Positions 38,725-51,200 of a stretch of 64,000 bases of DNA are shown piece by piece. The position numbers were made by a program, and so were the translations under genes. Origin of the DNA: Sporodiniella umbellata (lineage: Eukaryota > Mucoromycota > Mucoromycetes > Mucorales > Rhizopodaceae). Under the pieces are notes generated by a model. The model ran no database searches. It was given only the letters and a program-made list of their open reading frames with translations, and was not told the DNA's origin. The stretch is from the NCBI GenBank assembly GCA_025677835.1, contig JAIXMR010000109.1, forward strand, positions 1 through 64,000. The letters are read 5' to 3'. How positions within the stretch are numbered: the first letter of the stretch is position 1; every line of letters starts with the position of its first letter.

Positions 38725-40892
38725 ATGAACCCTTATAACATGAATCCTTCTCAGCAAAGCTTTCGCCGTGATGACTATGGCCGTAATAGAAATTATGGGG
38801 GTGCTGTAAGAGAGAACCGAAGAGGACGTGAGAGATATTCAGATAATAGACCTTACAATAAGAGACCCCCTCATCGTAATTCAAAAGCAAAGAATGAGCA
38901 TGATGATGACAGAATTGGTAAGCCTTTATTATTACTATTATTACCTCTCTCTCTCTCTCTCTCTCTCTCTTCTTTATTACTTTTTTTCTTGACTTTTTCT
39001 GTGGAAATCTTGTAAAAAAGAAAGAATGAGAAGAGATAAAGAAAAAGTATAAACGTGTGTGTGTGCGTGTGTGCGTGTGTGCGTGTGTGTGTGTGTGAAA
39101 GTAAGAGTGAGAAAATGAGAGCGAAAAAGAGAAACAAAAAACATAAAAGAGTTCTTATACAGAAACAACTATGCAATATATAGGCTACGAAGACGATAAC
39201 TCTCGCTTACCCCCTCATATTGAGTCAAGAGTGGCCCGCGAGAGACCTTGCAGAACGTTGTTTGTGAGAAATGTTCAGGTAAAAACAAGAAAATTTTTTC
39301 TCTTGAAAAGTTGTTTACATCACCCATTAGTACGATATTTCTGAGAGTGAAGTTCGTTCTATGTTTGAACAATATGGCCAAGTAAAAGACATGTTTAATT
39401 TAATTGAAAATAGAGGCATGATCTTTATTACTTTCGTAAGATTCAAAAAATCATTTACTATACAAGTATGTACACTCTATGTGCACGCACCTAGAGGCGT
39501 GTGTGTATGTATGTATATACTTGTGTAAGCATTTTAGAAGCCATGATTGATAGTATTATAATTCCTAGTTTGATGTTCGTTCTTCAGAAAACGCAAAGAA
39601 TGCAATGCAAGGTACTACCTTACGTAACAGACAAATTGATGTCCATTATTCTTTACCCAAGGAGGAAGAAGAAAAGGCAAAATGTGATAGAACTAAAAAC
39701 CAGGTAGAGCTGAGCATCTTTTTAAAGAGACACCAAAAAAAGGGGATTTTCGTTTTTCCAACCTTAACTTAGGGCACTCTGCTGTATACTTTAAAGCAAT
39801 CCAATTCGCCGTTAGACGACCATGAGTTACATCAGTATTTTTCGCAATTTGGCGAAGTAAAGGCTATTCGTATTCCTCACTTTAAAAAGGCCCATTTGGC
39901 TCAAAACTACGACAGGTAAACAGAAAAAAAAAAAAAAAAAAGGAGAAAAAGAAAAATGTTATCCAAAGCCTTTTTTTTCTTCTTCTTCTTCTTTCTCTTG
40001 GTATTATTTCTTTCTAAACGCTTGGCACAGAAACCAACGTTTGGTTGAGTTCTACGACTCGAGAAGTTGTATCGCTGCTTTTGATGAGACTTTAGATAAG
40101 GAATATAAGGGCGGTCATTGGGACGTGGCCTTCTTTTGGGACCATCCTTATAAAGAGCGTATAAATGCCGGTAAAAGAGAAAGATCGGATAGAAGAGAAC
40201 GTGAAAAGTTCAAAGGTAAAGACGAACTTGATCAGCCATCCAATTCTTCTGCTCTTTATAATCAACAGCAGCCTGTTGAGGTGAACCAAAGACTCGAACA
40301 GGCTCAAAAGGCCCAACAGATTCTTTCCATGTTGAGCAATCAGCCTTCCTATTCTAATCCTTCAAACAGTATGAATCAGTCCCCTTCTCTTCCCCAAACT
40401 TCGTCTTATTCTACGTCTACAAACCAGCCTCCTGTTTCGCAATCTTCGTACCCTACCATGAACCAATTGCCCGTTTCTCAGCCCAATTATTCTAACTTTA
40501 GTCAGCAACTTCCTGTACCTCCTCCGCCCTCTCAGCCTTCTCAATCATTGTCTCAACCACCACCTTCTCAACCGCCACCTTCTCAGCCTCAGCCTTCTCA
40601 ACCTCAACTCTTACAGCAACCTTATTCTCAACCCAGCACAGACAATCAAGGCAATCAAGTACAGGCCCTGTTAGGACTGTTATCACAAGCTGCTGCTCAG
40701 CAACAACAACAGAATCAACAGCATCATCAGCAACAACAACAACAACAACAACAACAACAGCCATCAGAGGCATATGCTCCCATGTATTCACAACCTTTGT
40801 CTGCTACTGCTCCTATTCCCGGCATGGACCCTGCTACCGCTTTATCTCAACTAGCCGCTTTACTTCAGCAACAACAACAACATCATCATTAG
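38725..40892 (+). CDS. Mei2-like RNA-binding protein with two RRMs and a Pro/Gln-rich tail
   Basis: Exons 38725-38917, 39184-39278, 39331-39435, 39569-39703, 39773-39915 and 40031-40892 join in phase to 510 residues. After an Arg/Tyr/Asn-rich N terminus, two RRMs have the Mei2-like signatures: RRM1 CRTLFVRNVQYDISESEV, MFEQYGQVKDM, GMIFITFFDVRSSENA, then HYSLPKEE; RRM2 GTLLYTL, YFSQFGEVKAIR, LVEFYDSRSCIAAF. The C-terminal half is low complexity, with Pro-Ser-Gln repeats and poly-Gln runs (about 40690-40760 and 40866-40882), ending in His residues. Mei2 family proteins bind RNA in meiosis and growth control. The third, C-terminal RRM that defines S. pombe Mei2 is absent, so the molecular role may differ. 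Confidence 0.85.
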
Positions 40893-41074
40893 TATCTATG
40901 AGGACGTGATTATTACTTTTTATTATTATTTTTTTCTTGAGTATACAATAATATATATGTATGTATGTATATATTTATATATGAGACAACGAGTGACAGA
41001 GAGACAAAGAGAAAGCTTTTATATATACATAAAAAGAAAAAGAAAAGAAAATGGTTTTTCTTTTTTTTTTTTTT

Positions 41075-44000
41075 TTAATAATGACGTTCTATTGAATGAA
41101 GTGGATCGTGATGGCTGCTTTCACGATGGGAATGAGAAGAATAATGGGGTTGTAGGGGCACAAGATTGATTTGTTCTTGTGACGGTTGTTTAGGTCGAAT
41201 ACGGTCTTTGACTACCTTGAACATTTTCTGTCCAAAATTTTTTCGGATGGGAAGGTCACCCAAAGGCATCCAATCTGACTTTTTCTTTTGTGATTTTCGT
41301 GTAGACGGTGTTGTGCTCACAATAGATACGTGCGAATGGACAGTGTTGGTACGATAGACAGACTTTCGATAGTCGTCAAAGACTTGGTGATCATCAGAAG
41401 AATAAGCAAAGCCGTTGAAGGACTGTCGTTTACCGGTTTTCATGTTCATGATTTCACTTCGTCCAGAGAGTGTACGGGTAAGTCGAGAAGTAAGACGGTC
41501 CATCTTGCGTTTCGGTGTATTTACTGCCGAGTGATCGCTGTAGCTGCGAGCCATAGGAATCTGTTCTTCATCAACATTGGCCGACCTCTTTTCGCTTGGA
41601 GAACAGAGAACCATCTCTCGGATAACATCGTTATCGTATGGATAATACATATGTAGATAGTACTTAGTCACCAGACGCGGCAAAAGCGAAACAGCAAACG
41701 TAAGTAACAAACAGAGCCAGAAGCTGGCTTGGCGAAATACAATGTCTTCACCATAAAAGGTAAAGGTCATCACGTTCGAATATATTCCTACCCAAACAAA
41801 GTACGAAACAGAGGATAGTGTGATACACAAGAACATAACCCAGGTCCAACTAAAGATAGTAAATCCCACCAACACGTTGGCTACAACAACAGCAATACCG
41901 GCAATAAAAGTTCCCAGTTCAATCACTCCCTCCGTATCATATCCTTCTCGGCTAGACTTAGGTCCAATAAACACCATATAGGGTAGTCCAAAACAAACAG
42001 CGCTCTGATAGATTGCATCGACTACAGTAAGATAAAATCGCGACGAAGTAAATTTGTCGTTTCGGACGCCCATCAAATAAAGCTGGGGAAATTTAAAAGA
42101 ATACTCGGAAGTAAGATCTTGATCAAAGATGCCTATAGCGACGATGGTTATATATTTATCTAAAGTTTATATGGCTATTTACCTGCAAAGATACAAGGAA
42201 GCGACGTAAATACAAGGTTATAGAGTGTAATATAGGAGTAATCAAACATCATGGTTCCAGTGAACCTATTTTGATTTTAAACAAAAAGGTGTTAATCGTT
42301 TGTCATCATCCTTTCTGGCCTACAGAGGTTCATACATACCCACACATCAATTGATACCAAAACAAGACCAATGTCCACATAATGTTTTTGTAGAAAAATG
42401 TCAAGATCATTTCAGAGGTACGTAGATAAGACCAGCGACCATGAACTAAGAGTAATTTGCTCAAATATCTGAATTGAGCAATAGCATAGTCCGATGCCAT
42501 CACGGCCTGTCTTCCTTCTTCGCCTGATATACCAATCCCTATATTCGCTTCTTGAATCATCGATACATCATTTGCTCCATCGCCAATAGCAAGCGTCATC
42601 ACTTTAAGTCCTTTTTTGACTAAATTAACCACCTTGGCTTTTTGCATTGGACTCACACGGCAACACACTACAGCACGGCATTTTGTACCCAGGGTTAAAA
42701 GCTTAGTACGACAGCTGTCTTCCTCTAGCGCGTACTTTAATGACTCGCCATCGATAATTAGTGCTGCGTTTTGTTCTTGATTCTCTTTGACTTCTTTGAG
42801 TGCATTGATTAGTTGCTCCATAGTCTCTTCTTCACTTTTCGCGTTGATACTGATCAACAACATGTCTCGAGTCAACAGATTACAGGCAAAACCAATGTTG
42901 ATAGCTGTTTCTACTTTGTCGCCCGTCAGTACCCAGAGCTTGATACCAGATTCTGCTAGAAGACCGATAGTGTCAGGCACACCTTCTTGCAGCTTGTCCT
43001 CAATGGCTGTGCCACCGATCAACGTAAGTGAGGTTTCAATTTCCTCACAGACCTTTTCGATTTCTTCATCTCGGTTGCGAATGCTACTCGAGGCTGCTTT
43101 GTAGCACTGTGCCCAGTCTTGATAGACATCCTCTTCTAAAACCCGGCTTGCAATACACAGCGTTCTCAAGCCCTCGTTGGCAAAAGTAGCCAAATGTTCC
43201 AGGGTGTCCTGTCTTATTTTCAACTGATGTTGACTTGCATCATCTTTCATGTCCTCCAAGCCCTGTGACAGCCGTTCGTAAATAACTGAATCAGCGCCTT
43301 TACAGAGCAAAATGAGCTGTCCATCCTGGGGCGATCTCATGATTACGCTCATCCTCTTTCGGGTCGAGTTGAACTCAAGTACATGAAGCAGTATCATAGT
43401 GCGTTGCTCGCCCATAATATCGACAGCCACGTGATCTTGTTCTCTTGCTAGAAAAGTAAATCCTAAATCCTTTGCAGTAGCCACCAAAGCAGCCTCGTCA
43501 GGGGACTGAGCCTTGTACTCCATATGATCTTTCTCATCTATCTCAGGTATCACCGTGTGGCATAATGCAAGAGCGGAAAAGAAATGTACAACGCTCTGGG
43601 ATTGTGCATCTTTGAGTGCTAAATCGTCATAGACCTTGGGATCCACAAACGTTGACTTAGGATTGACATACTTGTGATCGAAAAGGGCTGCCTGTTTAGC
43701 CAACATTTCTGTACGGGCTTTGTCCATATCAAGTTGATGTGTTATTTTGGCCGAATCTGCCGCTACATCTCGTAATTGAGCTCCAATCGAAGCTTCCGTT
43801 TCGCCCAAGCCATAACAAACACCATTGATAGTACACCTCTTAAACTCCATAATATTCTGAGTCAGTGTGCCTGTTTTATCGGAGAAGATATATTCAATCT
43901 GTCCAAGATCATCTGAAATGTTCCATGTTTTTGGTGTACAAGGTAAGTCAAGACGCTCGTTGTACATGTCCAAGTCTGTATGAATAAAGTAAGCCTAAAA

Positions 44001-44141
44001 AATGTAAGAAAAAGATCCAAAAAAATTAAAGAACACTTACAGCAGCTGTTTTAACTATTTGGACTGATATATAAAGGGAGATGGGAATGATATTTTGATA
44101 TATGACTAACGAAGTCCTACAAAAAAAAAAGTCAATTAATA

Positions 44142-44177
<36 letters not shown>

Positions 44178-45714
44178 TTTCACTTACCAAAACATAATAA
44201 AACCTTCCATAGTACCATTTTCAGCATCAGGGCTTTCAAAAAAGCTTGAAGATGTTTTACTATTATATACAACACTTGCGGCAATAGAGCAAATTAAACA
44301 CAAGATTAAAAGTAATATGAAATTGAAAATAACCTACAATTATTAGAGAAAACAGAAAATGTATATGGATATACATGTATTGATTGAATATACAAGACAA
44401 ATGATGTAAAAAGGGTTTTTTGTTTACATAAGGGTTGGTTTTCTTCTCCATTTTGCTTTGTTTACTGGGTGTTTTTCCAGAATTTAACATAATCTTGGTC
44501 TCGTTGCCTGTGAACACTACCATGCCGATGACCCATCCCGTGTTTCTGAGCACACATCCGCGCAACAAAACTGAATTACTGGTAATTGCCTCTGTCTTTT
44601 CGTGAAATACAAAGTCTTCTTCAGATTCTGGTATGGTATCTAATTCTACAGCAGTATCTTGCGAAACGTCCCTTGACCCACTTTGTGGCACGTCTTCCAC
44701 TTTCCATTTTAGCACTCCGTTGTACGAATAAAGGTTGGCATGAGGTGGTTCGCTTTCTACATAGAATCTACTTTTTTCACAATCACTCGGTGATTGGATT
44801 TCATTCGTGGCCTGCAGCGAATATTTAATCTTCAAATTTGTTTCACCATCCAAGTTCTGAGTCTCGACATAACAAAGCCCGTCTGGCTCAGACGATGAGA
44901 GCACAATGAGATCGGCAGGCACAGAATCATTATTTCTGAGATATACGAAATCCCCGACTTTTACATCTTCCCATAAAGTACGCTTCCAACGTTTGTCGAT
45001 CGGTTGTCGAAGACGCGTAGGTTGTCGCTCTAGTGGCGGTGCTTTAGAATCAAGTACAGATCGTCTGAGAACTGAATGTGGCACTTGTCCAGGTCGATAG
45101 CGCATTTTGGGCTTAAAAACAGCTGAGGCTTTGGACTTTAACGTCTGTCGCAAAGAAAGTTTGCTCTCTTGGTAGCCAGTCTCTAGCCGCATTAATGCCT
45201 CTTTTTTTTTATCGCGCACAAACACTCTTTTAATTCGATTGATGATGCGTTTCCATCGAGCCACTTTGTATACTGGTATGTTTACATTCTTCCAGTCTGT
45301 CAGTGTGTATGTGATCGCCTTATTAACGCTTTCATCTGTAGTAAAACGTCGATTATCTTCTACAGCATCCTTAGCCCCAGTTAAGACCAGAATAGCAGCC
45401 AAAGGTAGGATGACCAATATGGGAGAGGCTGAGGTACTGAAGAGTGGAAACATTTGGAGAATAACAAGAAACAAGAAATAGATGTTGGCGATTCCTCGAA
45501 ATTGCTCAAAAAGGTTCTTTGGTAGAAAAGTGTACCAGGTATATTTAGAAGTTCTAATGTTGTTGTTTATAAAGCTGGTGGTGGGTTGACCGTAATCATC
45601 CAACTCCTCTGCTGGTAATTCCATATTCACGTATACATTGCGGTGTTCTGTAGATGCTGTTGGAAATGCGCTTTTCTTTTTCTTATTAAACTTAGATTTA
45701 AATTTTTCCAACAT
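41075..45714 (-). CDS. P4-ATPase phospholipid flippase (Dnf1/Dnf2-like)
   Basis: Exons 45714-44428, 44333-44188, 44116-44041, 43994-42340, 42265-42183 and 42132-41075 join in phase to 1434 residues. Motifs of the family appear in order: the TM1-2 region with LFEQFRGIANIYFLFL, the actuator DGETNLK, the phosphorylation site FSDKTGTLTQN, nucleotide-binding KGADSVI, LTGDKVETA and the hinge IGDGANDVSMIQ, then six C-terminal membrane spans. The long loop between the first membrane pair and the actuator, with a basic insert (KKKEALMR...), matches Dnf1/Dnf2 rather than Drs2 or Neo1. Such enzymes flip PC/PE/PS to the cytosolic leaflet of plasma membrane or endosomes with a Cdc50-type partner (not in this window). 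The tail is Ser/Arg/His-rich with likely kinase sites. Intron 2 has a 31-A run on the plus strand. Confidence 0.95.
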
Positions 45715-46055
45715 GTTTAAATGAAAAGAATAAAAGAAAAGAGAAAAGAGAGCAGAGAAAGTAAGATATAAAGAAAAACAGAGAGAACAAACACAATCAA
45801 ATTAAATTTTTGGTAAGCCGAGATTAAATTGGCTACTACCCCATAAAGGCAATTGACATGTTACTGAGGCTAAAAAGTCAAAAAAGAAATTGTTGTCAGC
45901 CATCAAGACATTCTTGTATTCGGTTTTCCGGAGAAACTCTGGTCCTGTTACACATAATGTTTATTTTTATACAACAAGAAAAAGGGTCCATAGTATGAAT
46001 GAATGGATATTTACAAGGTAGTAGCCATAGTAATGGTAATAGTATTAGAGGTAGA
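45715..46055. other. Intergenic region with one exon-like frame
   Basis: Upstream of the flippase start. On the minus strand a frame from about 45945 to 45802 follows an acceptor-like AACAG and reads GPEFLRKTEYKNVLM and onward to a stop. It looks mildly coding, but no phase-compatible donor links it to the gene at 46056-46547, so it is not called as a gene. Confidence 0.4.
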
Positions 46056-46547
46056 TTATAAAGTTATAGCAAAAGTGTAGTGTCTATTCAGAATTGTTTC
46101 CAGTGCTTCTCTTGACTCTTCCCATTCTTTATCTGTCTCATTATCTGCTTCCATAAAAGCATGTCCAAGCACACTTTTCACACTGTAAGATAAACTTGTA
46201 TCTAACAAGTCTTGCTCACTAAAAATTGCCTTAGAAGGTGTAGAAGGGGGTGTCAATAGATTTTCTTCGCTAGAACAGTCGGATAAACTGAGCGAGGACT
46301 CTGTATCGTCAGAATGGCCTATCGTGATGCCCTCTTCTTTTTCAATCCAAGACTTTCTCTTTTTATTAAATGTTTCTTTCAAGCTGTTTACGGACGTAAG
46401 TAAAGAGTAAATTCTATGCTTAAAAGGGTGGGGCACTGGTGGAGACAATGAAGGAGGCGACGCGGTTTTCAACGTATGTCGTCTGTGAAACATAGTATCT
46501 GTAAGTTTGAGGGGTACAAAGTGATCAGAGTGATGCTTTAAGGACAT
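46056..46547 (-). CDS. Ser-rich protein of unknown function
   Basis: One uninterrupted frame of 163 residues from ATG to stop. It is basic at the N terminus (His/Lys/Pro-rich) and has a middle Ser/Asp/Glu cluster (DDTESSLSLSDCSSEEN) followed by TPPSTPSK, which contains SP/TP sites suited to proline-directed kinases. The C terminus is acidic and helical (DNETDKEWEESREALETIL). No signal peptide, membrane span or known domain is visible. It lies between the flippase start and the PIG-S stop, all three on the same strand. The absence of any family match by eye leaves the function open; a regulatory, largely disordered protein is a guess. Confidence 0.55.
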   Translation of the reverse strand: MSLKHHSDHFVPLKLTDTMFHRRHTLKTASPPSLSPPVPHPFKHRIYSLLTSVNSLKETFNKKRKSWIEKEEGITIGHSDDTESSLSLSDCSSEENLLTPPSTPSKAIFSEQDLLDTSLSYSVKSVLGHAFMEADNETDKEWEESREALETILNRHYTFAITL

Positions 46548-46730
46548 TAGAGATAAAAGTAAAGGTGTTTAAGATATTAAAGGTATTAATTAGAATCGCA
46601 AAAGAAAAAGCAAAACTGTTCCTTTTTTTAAGCCAAATTCTTGTTTTTTCTCTCGTGGCGTTTATCGCCGACCCAATATCTCGGCAAAACGAATGGCTAA
46701 TGTACCGGAATAGACGATAATAGACAGGTT

Positions 46731-48764
46731 TTATTGTTTCTTTAGTCTTTTGATTTCTTTCACCAAGGCTGCCAATAAAGGCACAGAGGTGGGAACAAAC
46801 AATGGCATATATATTGCATATTTGTGTTCATCTGGGAAATATAACATGGATACCATAGTAGGGTCAAAGAAGGCTTTTTCTGCCAATTCAATAGCACTAA
46901 TTGAGTGTTCAAGAGCTCCGAGGATATTTTCGTATTTCAAACACTCCTTGGAAGACTGCAAATGATCAAGAGAATTACGTACTTTGTGATTGATATGATC
47001 TTGAACGACCATATTGGGAATCTCATCCACGAGCTGACCAAGCGATTTTAAAGTAGAAATTGTGTTTACCACATTTTCTAGTGTTCTAGCTCTTATCAAA
47101 TTATCCTTTTCTAATAAAGTTATGCCTGATTTTTTAGCCGCTTCAAAACTAACGGGCCCCTTAATCTAGAAAATAAGACTTTTTAGAAAGCAGATGTCTA
47201 TTTTTCTAATGGACCTCTTTACTCTTTTAGCTTCTAAATCTTTAACACCAATTAAACTTCTTAGCTGAGATAAGAATGTCTTGAGGATAGGTTGAAGTTC
47301 TGACTTTGTGAACTTGTATTCAACTGAAGGCTTTGTATTTTTAATCACAATACCGCCCCAACGAGGGATCAGAAATGCATTTGTAAGCAAAGGTTGCCCT
47401 ACACAATGTAAGTTTTTTTTTCTTTTTTAGTATCAAGGAAACACAAACCCTGTGTATCGTGAATACGAAGAGGAGATTCGTCTTGTGAAGGTGAGTATAA
47501 TATGAAGTGGATGCTAGGCGATGTGGTGGTTGTGGAAGCTAAGTAGGATTAGAAAAAAGGAAGCTTGTTCAATAAAATGTTGTGTAGGTCAATCATGTTG
47601 TACCAAGATTCCATTCCGCAGAATTTACAAAATGTGGCAGATGCTGAGGTTCAAAATAGTAGTAATCAGGCTTGCCGACCCTTTCTTTGTATTCAGGTTT
47701 CAAAGAAAGAGGCGCATAGTTTTGAATCTACCTTTCTTTTAATGATATTGTTTCAGGCTGTTTTATGTTAATTACTTGTGAGTGTATAGTAAAATTAGAA
47801 ACAGCCGACACCTGCTGTACAAAAGGCTCTAGGTATGCACTTAGTGCTTCGCGTATTTCCCAGTCCATTACTGTTTCCTCGGGCTTATTATTCATCAAAC
47901 TAAAAATGATTTCGTATTCAGATGCATACTTCATTACTCTCATATTGGGAGCATCATTCTAGCCGAGAAAAAAAAATTATTTAAAGTTAAGTTTTAAACA
48001 AATACCTTAATTTTTTGCTCTCCAGAGCAAGCAATCTGAACTAGTTCTTTCTGTTCGCTCAAATAAACAGACGGGATAAGCTCTCCTAATACTCCAACAA
48101 TCGAGGCTGATCAACAGTTAAAAATAAAATTAGTTGAAACATTGCATCGTTACATTTGTCTACAACATCCAAAAAGCTTGTTCTTTCACTAGATATTCTC
48201 AATTTGACTTTTGTTCCTTGTTGAACCCATATAAGATATGTTCCGACAGGCGCTTCTTCGTCTAAGTTTTTTTTTGGTTAGTCGATCGCATGCTTGGCCA
48301 TCAGTTCCCTTTACTTTCTAAAGAATTGATTACGTCAACTGACACAGGAAAGAAATTTTTATGCTGAATGTGCTGCATTATTTGATCTCGTAACTGTATA
48401 GAAAGCGAATTTGAGTTTATCTGAAACTCTATTGGTACAACCACACGAAATCGAGTGGGCATCACAAAATCGCACGCCTAAAGTTTCCGCTTATTCAGTC
48501 AGTCCATCTACACACGTCGGATGGTTGCTTTTGTTTTGTTTTGTGCTTTCTTTGCTTTACTTGCTTTGAGTACCACTCATCTATTTCTGAAAATGGGAGT
48601 GATGCTCTATAGACTTGGGTAGTTTTCCACCAAAAAGGGAGTCCCAATAACACTACACACCAAAAAGAAAACACAATGAGGCGTGTCTTCCTCGCTGAAA
48701 ATGTTGCTATTAGCGAAGAACCGGTCTCTACTTTAATTGCTTTACTTTTTTGTTCTTCATCCAT
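46731..48764 (-). CDS. GPI17: GPI transamidase subunit PIG-S (Gpi17)
   Basis: Eight exons, 48764-48561, 48477-48315, 48261-48154, 48106-48006, 47958-47776, 47727-47604, 47398-47223 and 47165-46731, keep phase and give 497 residues. The N-terminal membrane anchor plus GLPFWWKTTQVYRASLPF is the PIG-S hallmark. The large lumenal part includes YAPLSLKPEY, LPHFVNSAEWNLG and IPRWGGIVIKN, all PIG-S-like, and the C terminus has a second hydrophobic helix followed by KEIKRLKKQ. PIG-S is part of the ER complex that attaches GPI anchors to proteins. Intron 6 (47603-47399, 205 bp) is three to four times longer than its neighbours and contains an exon-like cassette on the opposite strand. Confidence 0.85.
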
Positions 48765-49567
48765 TTCTTAAAGCAATCGAATAGAAAAAAAGAATTAAAA
48801 ATAAAAAATAAAAATAGGGTATAGGATGTAAGCAAATATTCAGTATGAATATACAGTGACTATCGCCAATTCAAAAAGTTGCATTTGCAACTTATTTCGT
48901 ATAATTAAAACTTTGGGTCTGTTTGTTTTTTTATTTGCACTTTTACACAGTAATGATAGCAATATCTCATACCTGGCTTAGTCTAAAAAGCCGTTTTTTT
49001 TTTTTTTTTGAAAACTGCCAATGTAGTGTGAAGCTTATTGTATAATGATTTTAACTGAAAAGATAGTGTAGTGGCCTGGTAACTATACTCTATTGAAAAC
49101 CGCCAACAACTTATTTCTAAATATTATTTATAGGCAAGCACCATAAAAGTAGATCAAGCTTTGCTGAGTATCTGTAGAATGGGAAAAAGCTATGCAAAGA
49201 CGTGAAAATAGATTTTTTGGAAGAGGTGCAACAATGTTGTTTCTAAAATTTTAAACAAACGTATGTCTACTAAAAAAGTATATTTATATACTCCAAATAC
49301 AAGTTATATCATATCATACTAACTCTAGACTTTCTTAAACAGCAATTATGCCTTTGAAAGGTTTTTATAATCTTTATCAGTTTTTTTTGAAAAAAATACC
49401 TGCGAGATACTGTAGATATATGCACTTGTATTGGAATTTGCCACAGTCTTTTTTTTAAAACCCAACAGCTTTTTGTGAGTAGGATAAACCATTAATGAAT
49501 AAAAGCTTGTTTCCTAAGAGACATTTTGTCACAGCAATTTTTTGGGGAAAAAAAGGTGATAGGTTCG
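48765..49567. other. Divergent promoter region
   Basis: About 800 bp between the starts of PIG-S (minus) and the XPG-type nuclease (plus). AT-rich, with no recognised motif that I can assign to either gene. Confidence 0.6.
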
Positions 49568-51051
49568 ATGGGAGTAAATGGTCTGACAGGTGTTTTGAAG
49601 AGATTCGCGCCCAAATCAATATCAACTGTCAAACCGAGCGCTTTCGCAAATAAGACTGTCGCAGTAGATGCTAGTTGCCACTTAAACAAGTTTATTTATG
49701 GTGATGACCCTCATCCATACAAACACATCCATGGCTTTTATCTATTATCTCTTTATTTCAACCTAAATAAGATCAAACCCATCTTTGTTTTTGATGGTGC
49801 AAATCGCATTGCTGCAAAAAAACGCGAGCAGGAAAAGCGCGAACAACAGCGATTTAAAATCTCACATTCACTTCGATTTGAGCAAGAACAAGCTCTTCGT
49901 CTTCAAAGTTGGCTGGAAATCGATAAAGAAAGGCTCTTAGAAAGTAAACAATTGCTGAATAAGACAGCAGATTCTATAGGCCTACATACTGAAGAAAGGT
50001 TTTTTCAGAAACTGAGTGATATCGAAAGCGATTTATTGAGAGCTTCTATTGAGGCAAACAACAGCGACAAGTACACAAAAACTGTAAGAACGCTCGTTAA
50101 CAAAGAAAAACAGCTATTCAGCAGTATTTTGGTAAATGAGTTGAGTGATATACAATCGTCTTTACAGTCCCTTTCTGCTGAGAACCAGGCGAATAGACAA
50201 TCACTCGGTACTTTTGTTTTATTACAGTTGAATTTTTAAGAGCTGAATGACTAACAAAGTTTTAGAAAAAAGATCGGCCAGAGTAACACAGGAGTTGAGA
50301 AACGCCTGTCAAGAGTTTTTAGTAGAGCTAGGCCATATCTGCTTCTCTTGCGATAACCACGAAGCGGAAGCTATGTGTGCCAATTTAGGGAAACTAGGAA
50401 GAACATCTGCAACTATATCTGAAGGTAAGATTTTTCATATCTTTTGTAGTGCAGCTGGATACAAGAGCCTTACAATAACCAAAAAATGATAGACCTTGAT
50501 ACATTAGCTTTCGGTGATCAACCATTGATTCGCTATTTTTTTTCAGGCAGTCGCCCTATTTTAGTTATCAATCCTGTTATTGCCCGAGAACAATTAGGGC
50601 TTTCTAAAGAGTCGTTTATAGACTTTTGTATACTTTGTGGCACAGACTTCTCAGGAACAATAACTGGTATAGGCCCCATAAGAGCATTGAGCTACATTCA
50701 AAAGTACAAAACCATCGAAGGAATTGTAGAGGATCTGCACAATATTAATCCAAAGTATTCTGTACAGCCGTCTTTCGATCATATATTAGCAAGAAAAGTA
50801 AAGTTACTTATTTGAATCAACCAACTCACTTTTATATTTCTCTATAGGTCTTTAAAAATCTACCACCTATACCTATCGAAGACTTTCACTATGAAGAGTC
50901 GAAGGCTGATTCAGAAAGAATAACTGAGCTACTTCAGCTTTATGAAATAGACTATATAGAAGCAGAGGCTAAAGTACGGGCAACAGTTTACCAAGAAAGC
51001 ATAGTTGAAGGAGCAGACCCATTTAATACTAGATCAAATTTAGCATTTTGA
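49568..51051 (+). CDS. XPG/FEN1-family structure-specific nuclease
   Basis: Exons 49568-50207, 50266-50424, 50493-50797 and 50848-51051 give 435 residues. The start MGVNGLTGVLKRF is chosen because the family needs its N-terminal Met-Gly. The XPG-N region shows VAVDASCHLNKFIYG and PIFVFDGANRIAAKKREQ (metal-ligand Asp residues). A long charged linker follows, then XPG-I with HEAEAMCANL, SEDLDTLAFG and CILCGTDFSGTITGIGP (remaining acidic ligands and helix-two-turn-helix). It is larger than canonical FEN1 (about 380) owing to the linker and lacks an obvious C-terminal PCNA box, so it is probably a divergent paralogue rather than the replication FEN1. A clear branch site CTAAC lies in intron 1. 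Confidence 0.82.
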
Positions 51052-51200
51052 TTAACAACAGACAAACTTTTAAAGAAAACGACTGTTATAAATTTAAATT
51101 TATTGAAACATACATTGGACAAACAGAACAATGTATTTACATTTGTGTCTATGTGAGTTTGTATAGGTTTAGCTTTCAACTTGGATAATCAATCATAATG

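Noticed and set aside
40362..40791. Long minus-strand frames opposite the Mei2-like tail
   Set aside because: They are antisense shadows of the Pro/Gln repeat region with low-complexity Val/Arg content.
45802..45945. Possible C-terminal exon (GPEFLRKTEY...) on the minus strand
   Set aside because: It has an acceptor and a stop, but no donor of matching phase was found in the upstream gene; left as an observation in the intergenic entry.
47728..47775. In-frame TAG within PIG-S
   Set aside because: A 48-bp GT-AG intron (47775-47728) removes it and restores the conserved PIG-S sequence.
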